A DNA stretch of 64,000 nt from Microdochium bolleyi (GCA_001566295.1 KQ964246.1:744001-808000); one strand, 5' to 3'; positions 20,464-32,705 are shown, counted from the stretch's first letter. A program made the numbers and translations. Notes: generated by a model not told the origin, from the letters alone.

Positions 20464-22749
20464 TCACGATAACTCGCCATTCTTGCCGGCGCCTTTGTTA
20501 GGCTTCTTCCCCAAGATGAGAAGTCTCGCAGTGTTGGGTTCGACAACACGGATGCGCACGTGCTGCAGCTGGCATATCGTCGCGTCCTGGTACGAGGACA
20601 GGGACTCGCTGTCAAAATTCGCCCCGTCCAGACCATACTCATGGCTAGCCCGGCTGCTGTAAAAGCTACCTGCCTCGGATCGGGCGGCTTCGTTTTCCTC
20701 TAGTTGGGCCTGTTGTCTTGGCTGCTTGGATGAGCTGCCGCCACAGTGATCGGCGTCAAAATCGCCGTGCTGGACCTGGTCTTGCTTGTCCTCGCGCTGC
20801 ACACCACGCTCATCACCTTGTTGAAAGTTGGCCTTTGGGTGGGAGAAGTACTCGTCATCCTCTCCGCTGTGCCCAGAGAACGTGCTCAGGGAGGACGTCG
20901 ATGTCTTCCTGATCAGCGGGGCCGAGGCCGTGGGCGTAGAGACGGACATCGGCGTTTTGGCCATCATATCCGTGGAGGTCTCCGTCGTAAGCGCCGTCAT
21001 AGCCATCGATGACGTCGTCGTGTTGACCGTGAGATCCGTGACAGTGCTCCATCGCTGCGTGTCGGCCGTCGCACTACCCCGTGAGAGTGGTACTGGTCCA
21101 TCCTGGAGAGTACTGCGAGCACCGTTCACGCGAGGGATCTGTCCTGGCGCTCCTCTGATCCGGACGGAATGCACACTGTCAGTAGGCGACAAAAAGGTCG
21201 CCGCGCCAGCCGCACTGGCTGCCGTCTCCGACATGTCACCTCTCGGCAGTTGCATAGCTCCAGCACCAACACTGGTACTATCTGTCCTCTCTCGACCACC
21301 ACCGCCTCGGGCGACCATGAGCTGCGGTGGTGAAGGGCCTCTCGCGAGGGCGAGGTGCGTCTCCCGGATGACCGCGCGTTCTTGCCTCTTGCGCTGGTGC
21401 CTCCTGGTCAGCAGCCACGCGAGGGCCGTGGCGAGCAGCACGATGACGACGGCGCTGGTCGAGCCGACGATGATGTTCGTCCTGTTCTCGCCGGGGTGTC
21501 CTGCTCCCGCTGCTCCGTCGCCGCCAGAGTTCATCTCAGTGGTACCATCAGTCGCCGTGGGGCTCGCAACGCCGGTGCCCACGATACCGAACCCCGCGGC
21601 TCCAGTACTGCTCATTGTTGGGGCGCACGAACTCATTGTCTTGGTTTGTTCGGGGATAACCAGGCCGCTGCCACCAGGACTGCCAGGGCCGAAACCAGGC
21701 TCCCACTTCACGACGCCGCCGATGCCGTCCGGCAGCGTGGCCACGCGCGTGAGCTGCTTCTTGTCCCGGAACAGCCCGTCCCGCAGCGGAGAGCACGGGT
21801 CGCACATGTTGTACATCCTCTCCGGCACGACCGAGCCCGGGTGAGGGAGCGGACAGCCCGACCAGGAGATCAGCACGTCGCTGGCGATGCTGTTGCTCGC
21901 GGTGGTGACCCTGTCGTCATTTTCGGCATCGGTGTTGGGATCTGCGTTGGCATTGTTGTTCTGGTTGAGCACGAGGAAGCCCGGGGCGGTGCTATTACTG
22001 CTGGCGAGAGTGTCGTTGCTGGTGGTGGTGCTCGTCGAGGAGTGGCTGCTGTTGCCGGACTGCTGAGAGGGCACAAGAGTGGCGTTACGCGCCAGGTTGA
22101 CGAGATTGTTCGCGGGCTGTGATTCTGCTTCTTCTGCTGCTTGAGGAGCCGAGGAGTCGATCTGCTGTCTGGCCTCGCACGACCAGACCAAGCCGACCCA
22201 TTCCTGCGCCGCGTACGCAGGTGACTTATAGGGGCATGCTGATGCCTTGTACTCTGCATCGGTACAGCCTGCTATGTAGACGTTGTCGGCTAGAAGTGAT
22301 GATGTTAGCAAAACCCATGGCTCTTTCCCACGCGTGCGTGTTCTTGCCGCTCATAACTTCGCAGTGCGACAATCCTGGTCGTTGAGGTCGAACTTACTGT
22401 CCGGATCATAGCAAGCGTTGCTGGACTGACAGTAATCCCCAGCAAAGCAACAGGAGACATGCTTCCCGCCGCCTGGCACTCCATCATCCGCATCGGGGCT
22501 GCCGGCGTTGCCGCATGGGATGTAGCCGCTCGCGGCCACGCGGCCGGGTGCAGCGTAGCATGTCCCGTTGGACACGTTCGGGTCGAACGGCGCGAGATTC
22601 GGGGCGATCGGGATGGCGAGGCCTGCCATCGCGTCTTTCTTGAGCTCTCTTTTCGTTTTCTTGTTTTTGAACTCCTCCTTTCTTGCTCGTTGCTGTTCTG
22701 CGAGGGCTAGATGAACAGGTTGTGCTGTTTCTCGCTGCTCAGGGAACAT
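20464..22749 (-). CDS. Single-pass membrane protein with Cys-rich extracellular domain, about 725 aa
   Basis: Exons are 22749-22398 and 22289-20464; intron GTAAGT...CTTCTAG joins in phase. The N-terminal part has the Cys pattern of a widespread ascomycete surface family (NGTCY, YIPCG, HVSCCFAGDYCQSSNACYDPD, then YIAGCTDAEYKASACPY), followed by a Ser/Thr/Asn-rich stalk. One membrane helix follows (NIIVGSTSAVVIVLLATALAWLL) with stop-transfer RRHQRKRQER. A long disordered Ser/Thr cytoplasmic tail of about 270 residues completes it. This layout fits a cell-surface sensor or adhesion-type protein. No signal peptide is visible from ATG 22749, or from the alternative at 22629. A 5' exon may therefore be missing. 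Ligand and function unknown. Confidence 0.72.
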
Positions 22750-24288
22750 GTTGATTTACTTGCTCGTGGTGGCTCCAAGAGGAATTTGAGTGTTCAAGGT
22801 GGCGAGCTGGCAAGGACTTGCGTCAGCTATGATGAGGCTGTTGCTGTCGTTCGTGACAAGGGAAACTACTGGCAACGGTAGACGTCAAGGCGAGTGGCCA
22901 TGCTCCGAGCATCGAAGTCCCTGCTAAGAGAAAACCTTGGCCGTGTCCGCGCTGCAATGAGTCCCTCCAGTTCGAGAAGCTCTTTTCACAACCTGGTTGT
23001 CGAGTTCCCAGTCGCGACCTCCGCCGCCTGCTATCTCGAGTTGCTGGTGGGCGTGGGCTGGTGATGGCGTAGTGAGCTGCTCGTGGCGGAGCTGTTGGGA
23101 ACCCCTCCGGGAATCCAGCAGTCTGGAACCCTCGAGGTCCGGATTCGCTCCTTGGTCGCAAGTCGAACTCACAACACCGTTGATCATGTGCTGCTTTATA
23201 AAGTGGCTTGTCGTGTCGCTGCGGAGTGTTGGAGGGCACCAAGACCGGGATGCTTGGTTGGTGGGTTCGCAAGGGTCAGAGGAGAGAGAGATACACTGCC
23301 AAAGCCCTCGGCCCCCAGACAGGCGAGAATCTCCAATAAGAACCTAGTGACTATGGAAGACCATGTCAGGGCGAAGCTGGGGAAAAGTTTCCGCGAGATG
23401 ATGCACCCAGTGCTGCCGCTTGCTGCAGAGCACCCGGGAGTCGCCAAAAAACAGCAAAATAACCAACAACCAAAGGAACTCCTTCACTCCTGAGTCTTTG
23501 ACTTCAGAATAAAACCCAAGTCTTAACCCTCGACCAAGCTCGAGCTTACTCAAGGACCACGTACAGATACTCACAAGCTACAAGATACACTTGTACTTTA
23601 ATGAAACCACTGCCCCTTGTCACATACACGCACACATAGCAGCGCCAAAAGTAATGCAAGATCTGTTGGACACAAGAGAGACACAGAGAGAGAGAGAGAT
23701 GCCATATGAACAAAGAATGAGAGCAGCACGAAGAACCTGTCACACAGACGCACACACGGGGAGAGAGGGACACACAGAGACCCCCATTTGGGCATTGAGC
23801 ATAGCCTCACGGAAACTCATAGTCTCATCACACAACGGCTTCCTCTCTCATGATGTTCAATGCGACCATCGCCGAGTACGACATCGGCCTTTTCTTCAGC
23901 TCTTTTTTCTTTTCTTCTAAAGCTCGCTTGTTTTCACGAAGCTGGTGTTACAAAAGCGCTTTACCTCAACCATGGTTCACGACGAGCCTCCGGCAAGCAG
24001 CAAGCACAAACAATACTTGGGGCAGATCAGATCCAGTTCCGACCGAGGATAAATTGTCAAGTACAGAGGCGACACATTGTGTGGAAGAACCAGTTTGTGG
24101 AATGCAAAAGGGGTATCATTTATTGTCTTTGTGCATCCAAGATTGTTTGTACATGTATTACCCAGCCTTTGTGCACGCATGAAATATCGTCGAAAAATCA
24201 GCCAAAGACGTTCCCAAGCATATCCAAGCGTATGTATATCTTCTGGTCCATATAACACACATATGTATTCCGCGTCCCCACGGACGGG
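22750..24288. other. Intergenic, 1.5 kb
   Basis: No supported gene. A short (GA)n run lies at 23686-23699 amid AC/AG-rich sequence. It carries the promoter of the membrane protein gene and the 3' region of the Zn2Cys6 gene. Confidence 0.45.
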
Positions 24289-27237
24289 TTACCACAGGAC
24301 TTGTGCGGTGAGGTTGGGATCCTGACCGCCCATGTGTGGCATCTGTCCGGCGAACATGTGGGGAGGCGGAACCTGCGGTTGCGGTGGGACCATGAAGCCT
24401 AGGCTCATGATGTAGTCCCAGTCCATCTCGCCGCCGAAGTTGAGCTCTGGGAAGACCCCGCCTGTGCCTGTGTTCAAGGTTGACCCTGGAGGGCCGCTAC
24501 CCGGAGCGTATGCAGCAGGTGCGCGGACTTCTGGTGCTTGCGAATGGTGGTGGTGATGATGGTGGAGCGGGCCACCGTTCTGATTGCCGTCATTGCTCAT
24601 GGTGTACATGTCAATATTGGGGTAGCTTTGTTGCACCGTCGCAGGAGGTGTGTGCTGCTGTTGCTGCTGCTGCTGCTGACGTTGTTGTGGTTGTTGTTGC
24701 TGTTGCTGTTGCTGCGGGGGCGATGGCTGCTGTTGCTGCTGCTGTACGTGGTGCTGCGGTCCCATGGCTGGCGGTGGTGATGGTGTCACGTAGTGGTCAC
24801 TCGACACGGTGCTGGGAGGCGCCATGTTTGGTGGTGTTGCCACCACAGAGTGGCTTGGCGACTTCGAGCGCATCCGCTTCGGCATGGCGGCAACGTATTG
24901 CCGCATGACCGTGATCAGCTTGGGAGGCACCAGAGTCCTCCCCAGCTGATGCTCGGCAGCTTCTCTGGCATCCCACGACTTCAGGAAAAGAGGCCCAAAG
25001 GCGATGTGCAAGGGCGTTCGCAGGTGCGCCAGAAGCCGCCGCTTGTCGTGATTATCGCAGATTGCATTCCACGCTCTCTCGCACAACTCGCCTGTCGTTC
25101 GTGTTCGCAAGCCGTGCAAGAGGCAGACGTAGGCTGGGAATGGGAAGTTCATCATGGAGTACCACCGGTATCCTTGGAGACTGTCCGCTTCCCAGATCAT
25201 GCTGTCGTACTCTATCATCTTGATCGACTCGACGAAGATTGCGTCGTTTTCTGACTGAGATAGTTGAGCTGAGCTTGGCTTCGGTGACTGCGGCGTGGTT
25301 GAGATCGCTGCGCGGAAGAAGCCGGACATGATCTTCAGCTTGCACATGTGTTGTCGCGTGATGAGGAGCGTGAAGTAATGAAGCCTGCACGATGTGAGCT
25401 TTCCGAGTAGAACAATCCAGAGATACGGACAACTTACGGTATCTTGGGGTCACACATCTTGAGGTATGTGTCCTCCATATGCGACGAGAACCGCTCAAGG
25501 TAGGTACTGAGCCTGTGATCCGCTAAATTTGTGACTGCTTGCGGATTGGCCTCGGAAAGTGTGGCTCTCATCTTGTCGTTACCTGGTGCCTTGTGAAACT
25601 CGAGTCGACTCAATGAGAAGAGCATCTCTGTGGCTGCGCTGTGCGGCGCAGGCGGGTCTCTGGCGTAGAGGTGAAGGTCGGCGTCGTTGATATTGAGTGG
25701 CAATTTGCAGTCGCCGCCACTGGAAATCGCTGTTATCGTAGATCCAGTCATCTCTCCTAGCCTCCTGTCGAAGCCTGCCAAGTTCCACCATAGTCTCCGC
25801 CGCTCTTCTACCTCGAAAGGGGAGAGATTGAAAGCTGCACCGTCCCGGTGGAGGCCGAGGCGATGGCCTAGTCGTACAGCAATACCGCTCAGACAGAACA
25901 TTTGCCTCGGGTCGGTCAAGGGCCTAACGCCATACTGATTCACATAAACGTCAGTCTCGGGGGCTGGCAGAGTTAACCGGGTTTGCAATACGCTTACCAG
26001 ATATAACAGAAAGGCTTGCAATAGTGTCAGATCCGGCTGCCGCATGAACTCCGCATTCAGCAGCGCTTGCTGGGTGGCCCGGCAATATCTGCCAATCAAT
26101 GGTTTCTTCTGCATGTTGAACGTGGCAAACACCTCATCATCCTGCATTGTGGATATTGCCATCAAATAGATGGAGAACATCAGCGCTTCCAGACTGAGCG
26201 ATATCTTGTGGAGATTGGCGCCGGCCTCGATAATCCGAACTTGCAGCGTCGGCGTGTGTGTGAGCTTGAGCAGCGGGTTGACATTGTTGAGGTAGATCTG
26301 CCATAGCTGGAAGATCTGGATGGCTGAAGGGTGCTGGTCGGTCAGGTTGACGTGTTCCGCGCCCATAGAGAAAGGGAAGTCGTCACGTTGGCCAAACATG
26401 CGGTCGTACGCGTTATTAATGGACGAACCCCCGTCATCTTCGTCTGAAGAGTCCCGAGATTGGTCGTTCGTCGCACGGTACTATCCGAACTGTTAGCACT
26501 TACAAGCATTGATCCATGTAATAGGTTGAACTGAGCAGAGCGAGCTGGACGCCACAACATATATGCAACTTGGGTCACTTCAGCATTGGGGACGGTGCTG
26601 GCGTACCTCTTTTTGGAATGGGAACCACTTGAAGGTTCTGATAATGATGAAAGGGGCCAGATTAGCACAGGGTCGAGGAAGGCCAAGAGTCAAGTCGACA
26701 AGGATGAGAACATAAGGCTTACTTGGGCATATGAGGTGTTTCTCCCGGCGAGCTGATAATTTCCGGATCGGGCCCAGCAGGGGAGTCTCTAGCCCGCGAC
26801 CTGATGAAGTCTGTATCCAGCTCGTCTCCATCCTCCACGGTCCCCTGGTCGACGATCTTGACATCAGGGCCGAGGCCATCAAACTCGACGCCGTGTTGCG
26901 TGAGAAGCGTTTCGTACCGGCGCAGACGCTCGACGAGGTCTCGTTCCGGCACACGCTTCTTGCGACGCCGAGGCGGCTGGGGCGGGATAACCCTGCACTC
27001 GACACCAGCCTTGACGCAGTTGGAACACGGCTTGGCCTTGTCGCAGCGGACCTTGCGTTGCTGGCACAGCAGACACGAGTGGCCGCGGGTCACCTTGATG
27101 ACCGAGGGATCTTCCTTGGATGCCGCATTCGGTGAAGGGCCAACGGGGCCTGCGGCTCCAGCAGACGCGACAGAGCCTGTGGGTGTCCCGCCATTGTAAA
27201 GCGCATCACCATCGTAAGAGTCTGGGGAGTCCGGCAT
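24289..27237 (-). CDS. Zn2Cys6 transcription factor with fungal middle homology domain and polyGln tail, 873 aa
   Basis: Five exons: 27237-26723, 26637-26607 (31 nt micro-exon), 26480-25998, 25934-25438, 25384-24289. The 63 nt intron 25935-25997 is a multiple of three but has perfect GTAAGC, CTGAC and CAG signals. The zinc cluster is SCLLCQQRKVRCDKAKPCSN plus CVKAGVEC, near residues 54-82. A basic PPRRRKKRVPERDLVERLRRYETLL coiled-coil linker follows. The middle homology domain spans about residues 240-560, including FCLSGIAVRLGHRLGLHRDG, ERRRLWWNL and DCKLPLNINDADL. The C-terminal third has long Gln runs and a seven-His run, then a hydrophobic end possibly acting in activation. It is transcribed away from a DHA2-type exporter 2.2 kb away. 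Target genes unknown. Confidence 0.88.
24650..24750 (-). repeat. CAG/CTG-type trinucleotide tract encoding polyglutamine
   Basis: Interrupted TGC/TTG/CTG triplets on the + strand read as Gln runs of 5 to 9 residues in the Zn2Cys6 factor, broken by Pro and Arg. Confidence 0.85.
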
Positions 27238-29446
27238 GGCTCATGCGAGAGCCAGCAGGGGCCAGTGCGGCGCAAGACGGGGCAGCAGAAGTACGGAGTC
27301 GCGACAGACAATGCCTGTGGTGATCAGTCATGGGCAACCCACTGGCTCAGCTGCAAGAGACGCAAAGCCAATAGCCGGCGCGGGTATGTAGCGGGCGATT
27401 GGCACTGCAGGGTCCTCGGGCTGGGGCTGAGCTGACGGGCAGCAGCGTGACAATCGGGACCGAGCAGCGGGCCTGCTGAGGGACAACCAGCGACAAGCAG
27501 GTCGGGATGAGAGGCGGTGGCGGTGGGCAAGACGATGACGGACGTTGTGTTGGGGAAGTCCGGTCGTGCAGTCCGGGAATGGCGTTGGCATGCGGCAGTA
27601 TCGGCGGGGTCGGGGTTATGGGCTGCGGCCGGGGCGATCAACGAGCAGTATGCCGCTCGCGTGGGCTACAGTTGCTGAACTCGGACTCGGACTCTGCGCT
27701 GTCTCTGCGCTCGCGATCCTCTTGTTCAAATTCGCTCAGCCCAAGGAGGCACAATCAGGACGCGACTCGGGCAGGAGGAGGAGGAGGAGTGATTGGATAA
27801 CGAAGAGAAGGTTGCTGGCAGGTGCACGGACAAAACGACACAACGGCGTGGGCTCGGCTTTGGTTCCTTAGTTGGCGACCGTGCGAACTATGTAGGGGCC
27901 GCCGTTGCGGTCCAAATCGAGCAGCGAGCATTGGAGATTTCCAGAAGGGGCCCTCGCAGAGCACAGAGGCTGCTGAGGGCTGCCGGGGCTGTGTGCAGTG
28001 TGGCAGTAACTGGGATGGAGCCGCTCGACGGTGCGATGGCCGTTGACGGACGACAGGGCTCGGCAGGGTCCTATCTCTGGCCATCATCGAGGGCGGTTTA
28101 CTTGGAACAGCACCTTGGACCAGAGTCGATGACGATCTCCAGAGTCTGGAGTCTGGAGGAGGAGGAGCCGGGCGGCCAGGCCAGGCCATTTGCAGGCTGC
28201 TGCAACACAGTGCGGCAGGGGGACCTGCCATCTTGGGCGCGGGCAGTCGTGCCCGCCAACGTCCAAGGCCGCGTGCCTGCCCATATTGATGACGACGATG
28301 CCAACGATGCCAACAATAGACCTTGGTGCATCGTTGTGCATGAGAAGAGCACCGTAGGGCTGGGCTTGCATGAGGGGTCTACGGGTGTTATGCATGATTG
28401 TGTCCATTCACGATGGCAAAGCCGGCCTGGGCATCGTGGGACGGTTGACAGGAATAGACGCGCACTGCAGTCTGCTCTGGCTGCTCTGGGTGGGAGCAGC
28501 CCCTCTGGGAGCGGGCGGCCCCTCCAGCCCACTTCCGCCAGGAGCTGTCGCTGTCAAGCGTAGCGCCACCGCGGCTCTGCGACTCCCCGCCTCGGGCATG
28601 AACGCTCTTGCTCGGTCCCGAGACTCGACAGTCCGCCGCTCGGCCCACCCAGCCCCGGTCATTGGTTGGCCAGCGCCTCCCATCTGAGCCTGGTGTGAAC
28701 TCAACATCGTGCCTCTTCCGCAGCCATGGTGGTGCCAGCAGTCTATGAACAGAACAGGACGTACCTCGAGGTATGTACCTTACGCATTGGGTCCAAGCTG
28801 CCTCGAACGAGAGTGCCTCGGTCGAGAATGCCTCGACCGAGGGTCCTGGGCCGGACGGGCATCCAGCACAAGGGTTCGGTCCCGGACTTCCCCACGCAGA
28901 TACAAGCCTCAACGCCCGGTCTGCCCTCAGCGGCACAGGAAATGTTCTTACAAGCAGCCTCTATAACCCTACCGGCTCTCTTGCGTGCTCCGTTGCCAGC
29001 TCACCGCTGTGGTCACGTCAGCCGGCATCACTTTGGATACCGCCTCGCGACGGCAGCCATGTGTGACAACACCTTAAAGTGATCGGTCGTGCTTCGCCGG
29101 CCCGCACCGGAGCATTGCCAAGTTTCCTGTGCCCAACTTGAAGCCGAGCGGCTGCAAAGCTCCAACGCGCCTTCAGCTCATGCCGGCATGCCTACCTGCG
29201 GGACCGCTTGATATAGCGAGGTCTGCCGTGACGCACCGCGAGACAAAGACAGACTGTTGCCCTGGATACACCTTGCACGCACGCATCGCAGAGAAGTGCT
29301 TGGGCTCTGAAGTGGATGAGTGCTGACGAGAACACGTCGTGTGCCTCTGCCAGCCTCAGTTCACACATCTTGCATGTATGCTGCCACGGCCAGCTTGACC
29401 ATATCACTCAGAACATACACCTTGGACGACGACACATGCGCAAGCA
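27238..29446. promoter_or_regulatory. Divergent intergenic region between Zn2Cys6 factor and MFS exporter
   Basis: This 2.2 kb space separates two divergent start codons. Frames up to 256 codons exist on both strands but have shadow-like composition and no domains. It contains the palindrome TACCTCGAGGTA at 28762-28773. Close by, at 28799-28843, are three 15 bp tandem units that each hold a CTCGNNCGAG palindrome. These are plausible binding sites for a dimeric regulator. Confidence 0.45.
28799..28843. repeat. Three 15-bp tandem units, each with a CTCGNNCGAG palindrome
   Basis: Palindromes lie at 28802-28811 (centre AA), 28817-28826 (centre GT) and 28832-28841 (centre AC), at exact 15 bp spacing. 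That spacing is about one and a half helical turns. They are about 600 bp upstream of the exporter start. Confidence 0.8.
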
Positions 29447-31848
29447 ATGAGCCACGGGCCGGCAGCCGCGATGGGGCATGAAAAGGTGCCTCCAGCGGAG
29501 GGCGGCTCGCCACAGCCGATCCGCATCGTGGACGAGGCTGAGCAGAACTTCCAGCCGAGGACCCTCAAATTCTGGACCATCATAATAAGCATCTTCATCG
29601 CGCTGTTCCTGGTCGCGTTGGATCGCACCATCGTCAGCACGGCTGTGCCCGCCATCACGCGCGAGTTCAACAGCCTGGGCGACATTGGCTGGTATGGCTC
29701 TGCCTATCAACTCACCACGGCTGCGTCTCAGCTTCTTTTTGGGCGGATCTACAAATTCTACGACATCAAGAGGTATGATGCGGCAAGGCCTATCGCCTTG
29801 TTCACTGTGTTGCCGTGCTGATTATCTCACCCCCTCGTCCGCAGAACTTTCCTCATCAGCATTCTCATCTTCGAATTCGGAGCTGCACTGAGCGGAGCTG
29901 CCCGAAGCTCGACGGCTTTCATTGTCGGCAGAGCGATTGCAGGGCTGGGCGGTGCCGGCATCTTCTCTGGGGTCATGATCATCATGATTCCACTGGTGCC
30001 GCTTCGCAAACGGCCCATGTTTCAGGGCATGTTCGGCAGCATCTTCGGTCTCGCATCAGTGCTCGGCCCGCTTGTCGGAGGAGCCTTCACAACCGCCGTG
30101 TCCTGGAGGTAAGTCAATGCCAATCATCTGGGTGGGAGAGATTCGTTGCTGATATTGCCCTTGCACAGATGGTGTTTCTTCCTCAATCTTCCCGTCGGGT
30201 GTTTCGCCGCCATTTGCGTGATCACGATCCTTCATCTCCCACACAAGCCGTCTCCAACCGCTCGTCCCATCGAGCATGTCACGCGCCTCGATCCACTTGG
30301 CACGTTCTTCTTCGTGCCTGCTGTAGTGTGTCTCCTGTTGGCCCTCCAGTGGGGTGGCTCGGTCCATCCGTGGGCCAGCTGGCAGTCGATCCTCTTGCTA
30401 TGCCTGTTCGGCGCTGGCATGATTGCCTTTGGCACCGTACAAGTCCTCATGCCGAACACGGCGACCGTGCCTGTGAGGATCATCACTCGGCGGAGCATCT
30501 TTGCTGGCGCCATCTTTATGTTCTGCCTCGCGGGCTCTATGCTGCTCGTCATTTTCTTCCTCCCGCTGTGGTGTAAGTTCTCAGTTGTTCGATGCTGCCT
30601 ATGCGGATAATGGCACTCTGGCTAAACACTCTCTACACAGTCCAAATCGTGCAGGGTGTCTCGCCCTTGCAGTCTGGCATCAACACGCTCCCGTTCGTCA
30701 TCAGCATGGTCCTCGCCAGCATCCTCAACGGCGGCGTCACCACCAAGATCGGCTACTACGTCCCGTCTATGCTCCTCTGCCCAGCCATCATGGCCACAGG
30801 GCTGGGCCTGATGAGCACCTTCAGGGTCGACGAGTCCATCGGCCGCTGGGTCGGCTTCCAGATCATTGCCGGCGTCGGTCTCGGCCTGGGCATGCAGGCG
30901 TCCAACCTCGCCGCCCAGGCCGTCCTCCCCAAGCCCGACATCCCCACGGGCATAGCGATCATGTTCTTCTCGCAGCAGCTCGGCGGCGCCATCTTCACCT
31001 CGGTCGGCCAGAACCTGCTCAGCACCACCCTCGCGTCCGGCTTCGGAGGCATCCCCGGCCTCCGCCCCCTCGCGCAGACCGGGACGATCGGATCGGCCGA
31101 CGTCGTGAGCGCCGTCCCGCCAGAGTTCCGGGCCCAGGTCCGTGAGATCTACAACCACGCCCTGAACAGGATCTTCCTCTGCGGCACAGGGGTCGCGTGC
31201 GTCGGCATCTTGGCGGCGCTGGCCATGGAGTGGAAGAACGTGAAGAAGACCGGTCCCGATGCCCCTGGCGCTCAGCAACCACCACCATCACCAAAGCCCT
31301 CAACCGAACCGTCGCCAGCACCGAGTCTACCCGATAAGGACGACCGCGGAGCGACGACGACAACAACAAGGATCCACCAGCGAGCAGCATCAGAGTCGGG
31401 ATCTTATCTGGACCTCGAGATGGGAGACTCGTTCAGCAAGACCGTGGCGGAGAGCATAAGAGCGTCAGAGCCAAGCCTACTGTCGCCGCAGTGGCTCACT
31501 GACGACGATTTTGCAGAGGACAGCCTGGGCAGGGGAGCCGCCTCCGATTTCCACGATGCCCGCTCCTTTTCCTTCTCCCGCTCCTTTTCCTTCTCCCGCT
31601 CCTTTTCCTTGTCCCGCTCCTTTTCCTTCTCCCGCTCCTTTTCCTTCTCCCGCTCCTCCCGCTCCTCCTCCGCCACCGCCGCCGCCACGGAAGCCACCGC
31701 GGAAGCCACCGCGACAACTAGCACGGACTACCCGCAGCAGCAGCAGCAGCCGCAGCAGCAAATCGACGGCATCGGCGGCGGCGGCAATCCACTCGCGCGT
31801 CCAAGAACACCGCCGCCTTCCATGTCAACCACCACGGCGAGCCGGTGA
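29447..31848 (+). CDS. MFS multidrug-type exporter (DHA2, 14-TMS type), 733 aa
   Basis: Exons are 29447-29772, 29845-30108, 30169-30572 and 30641-31848, all with GT/AG ends and consistent phase. Family marks: VALDRTIVSTAVPAI in the first membrane helix, WYGSAYQLTTAASQLLFGRIYKFYDIKR after helix 2, an RAIAGLGGAGIFSGVM segment, and VLGPLVGGAFTTAVSWRWCFFLNLPVG, the motif C region typical of antiporters. Drug:H+ antiporters of this group export toxins, antibiotics or fungal metabolites through the plasma membrane. No biosynthetic genes are adjacent, so the substrate is open. The C-terminal cytoplasmic tail is about 200 residues, unusually long. It includes Ser-Phe-Arg repeats encoded by an 18 bp minisatellite and a short polyGln. 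Divergent Zn2Cys6 neighbour suggests local control. Confidence 0.9.
31561..31650 (+). repeat. 18-bp minisatellite, five copies, inside the exporter gene
   Basis: Unit CGCTCCTTTTCCTTCTCC repeats five times in register; the third copy has one C-to-G change. It encodes Arg-Ser-Phe-Ser-Phe-Ser repeats in the cytoplasmic tail, with one Phe-to-Leu change. Confidence 0.95.
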
Positions 31849-32705
31849 GCAGATCCCAGGTCGCTGAGCCGAGTACTCGGGAACACTCTCCTGCTTGCGA
31901 GGGCCATTAATGGAATCGAAGAACCTCATGCAGTAGACGTCCTCACACAGGTGGGGAGCTGCTGTCCCGGCAGGCTTTCTCTTGTCTCCCGTTTCCTCAT
32001 CCGTTTTTTTCTTCATCATCGCCCACCAAGCAATGGGGTCCGCTCGGCTACCCCGATCGCAAAGGGCTTGTTGGCTAACCTGGCGGTTATCTGCTGCTAC
32101 CGTCGCAGTCTATTGACCACCACTCTGACGTCAGTCTTCCATCCGCGGCACTGGGAACAATTCGGAGCTGGATCACAGAGTGCAAGCGTGTGAATGGTCG
32201 CAGGGTGCATGTCACTACGGAGCACCCAACTGCCTGTACCGGCGCTGTGTCTGCAGTTTGCATCCCCCTCTAGCCCCAGAGTGCCACCCAGGAGGCAGGT
32301 GTGGAGGATTTTGGCGGCAGAACTGGCTGCCACACTGGTTCTTGGATTCTGGTCGCCTGGATGGCGTAATGCGCGAGACCGCGAGAAGAGTGTCGCTAAC
32401 AAGGACAACTAGGGCGTTGGTAAGCTACGATGTAACTGCAGAGAAGCAAGCTCAGCAGCCAGGTCTGCAATATCATGGGTGGTAAGATGTTGTGCATTTC
32501 TAAATGTACTTTGTTACCTAATAATAACTACTGTTGCAATCAACCTGATCCCTCATTTCTGTGTCATGCTCAACAGCCTCCCATGTTGTCAGGCCCCTTC
32601 AGGGCAACCTTTCCTTTCCTCTCGCCAGAAAAGGTCTTCGGGGCCATCAATATGCCATCATCGATAGGAGCCTTCATTTCCTGCTGGCTGGACCGTCCTC
32701 CTGAT
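31849..32705. other. Intergenic between convergent genes
   Basis: No gene seen; 3' regions of the exporter and of the minus-strand hypothetical gene. Confidence 0.5.

Noticed and set aside
20828..21844. 338-codon plus-strand frame
   Set aside because: Antisense of the membrane-protein gene; Ser/Val/Pro composition arises from the Thr/Ser-rich tail.
27793..28563. 256-codon plus-strand frame upstream of the exporter
   Set aside because: Unrelated to any family, competes with equally long minus-strand frames, and sits in promoter DNA.
27238..32705. Secondary-metabolite cluster around the exporter and Zn2Cys6 factor
   Set aside because: No polyketide, peptide or terpene synthase, oxidase or methyltransferase gene is present next to them.
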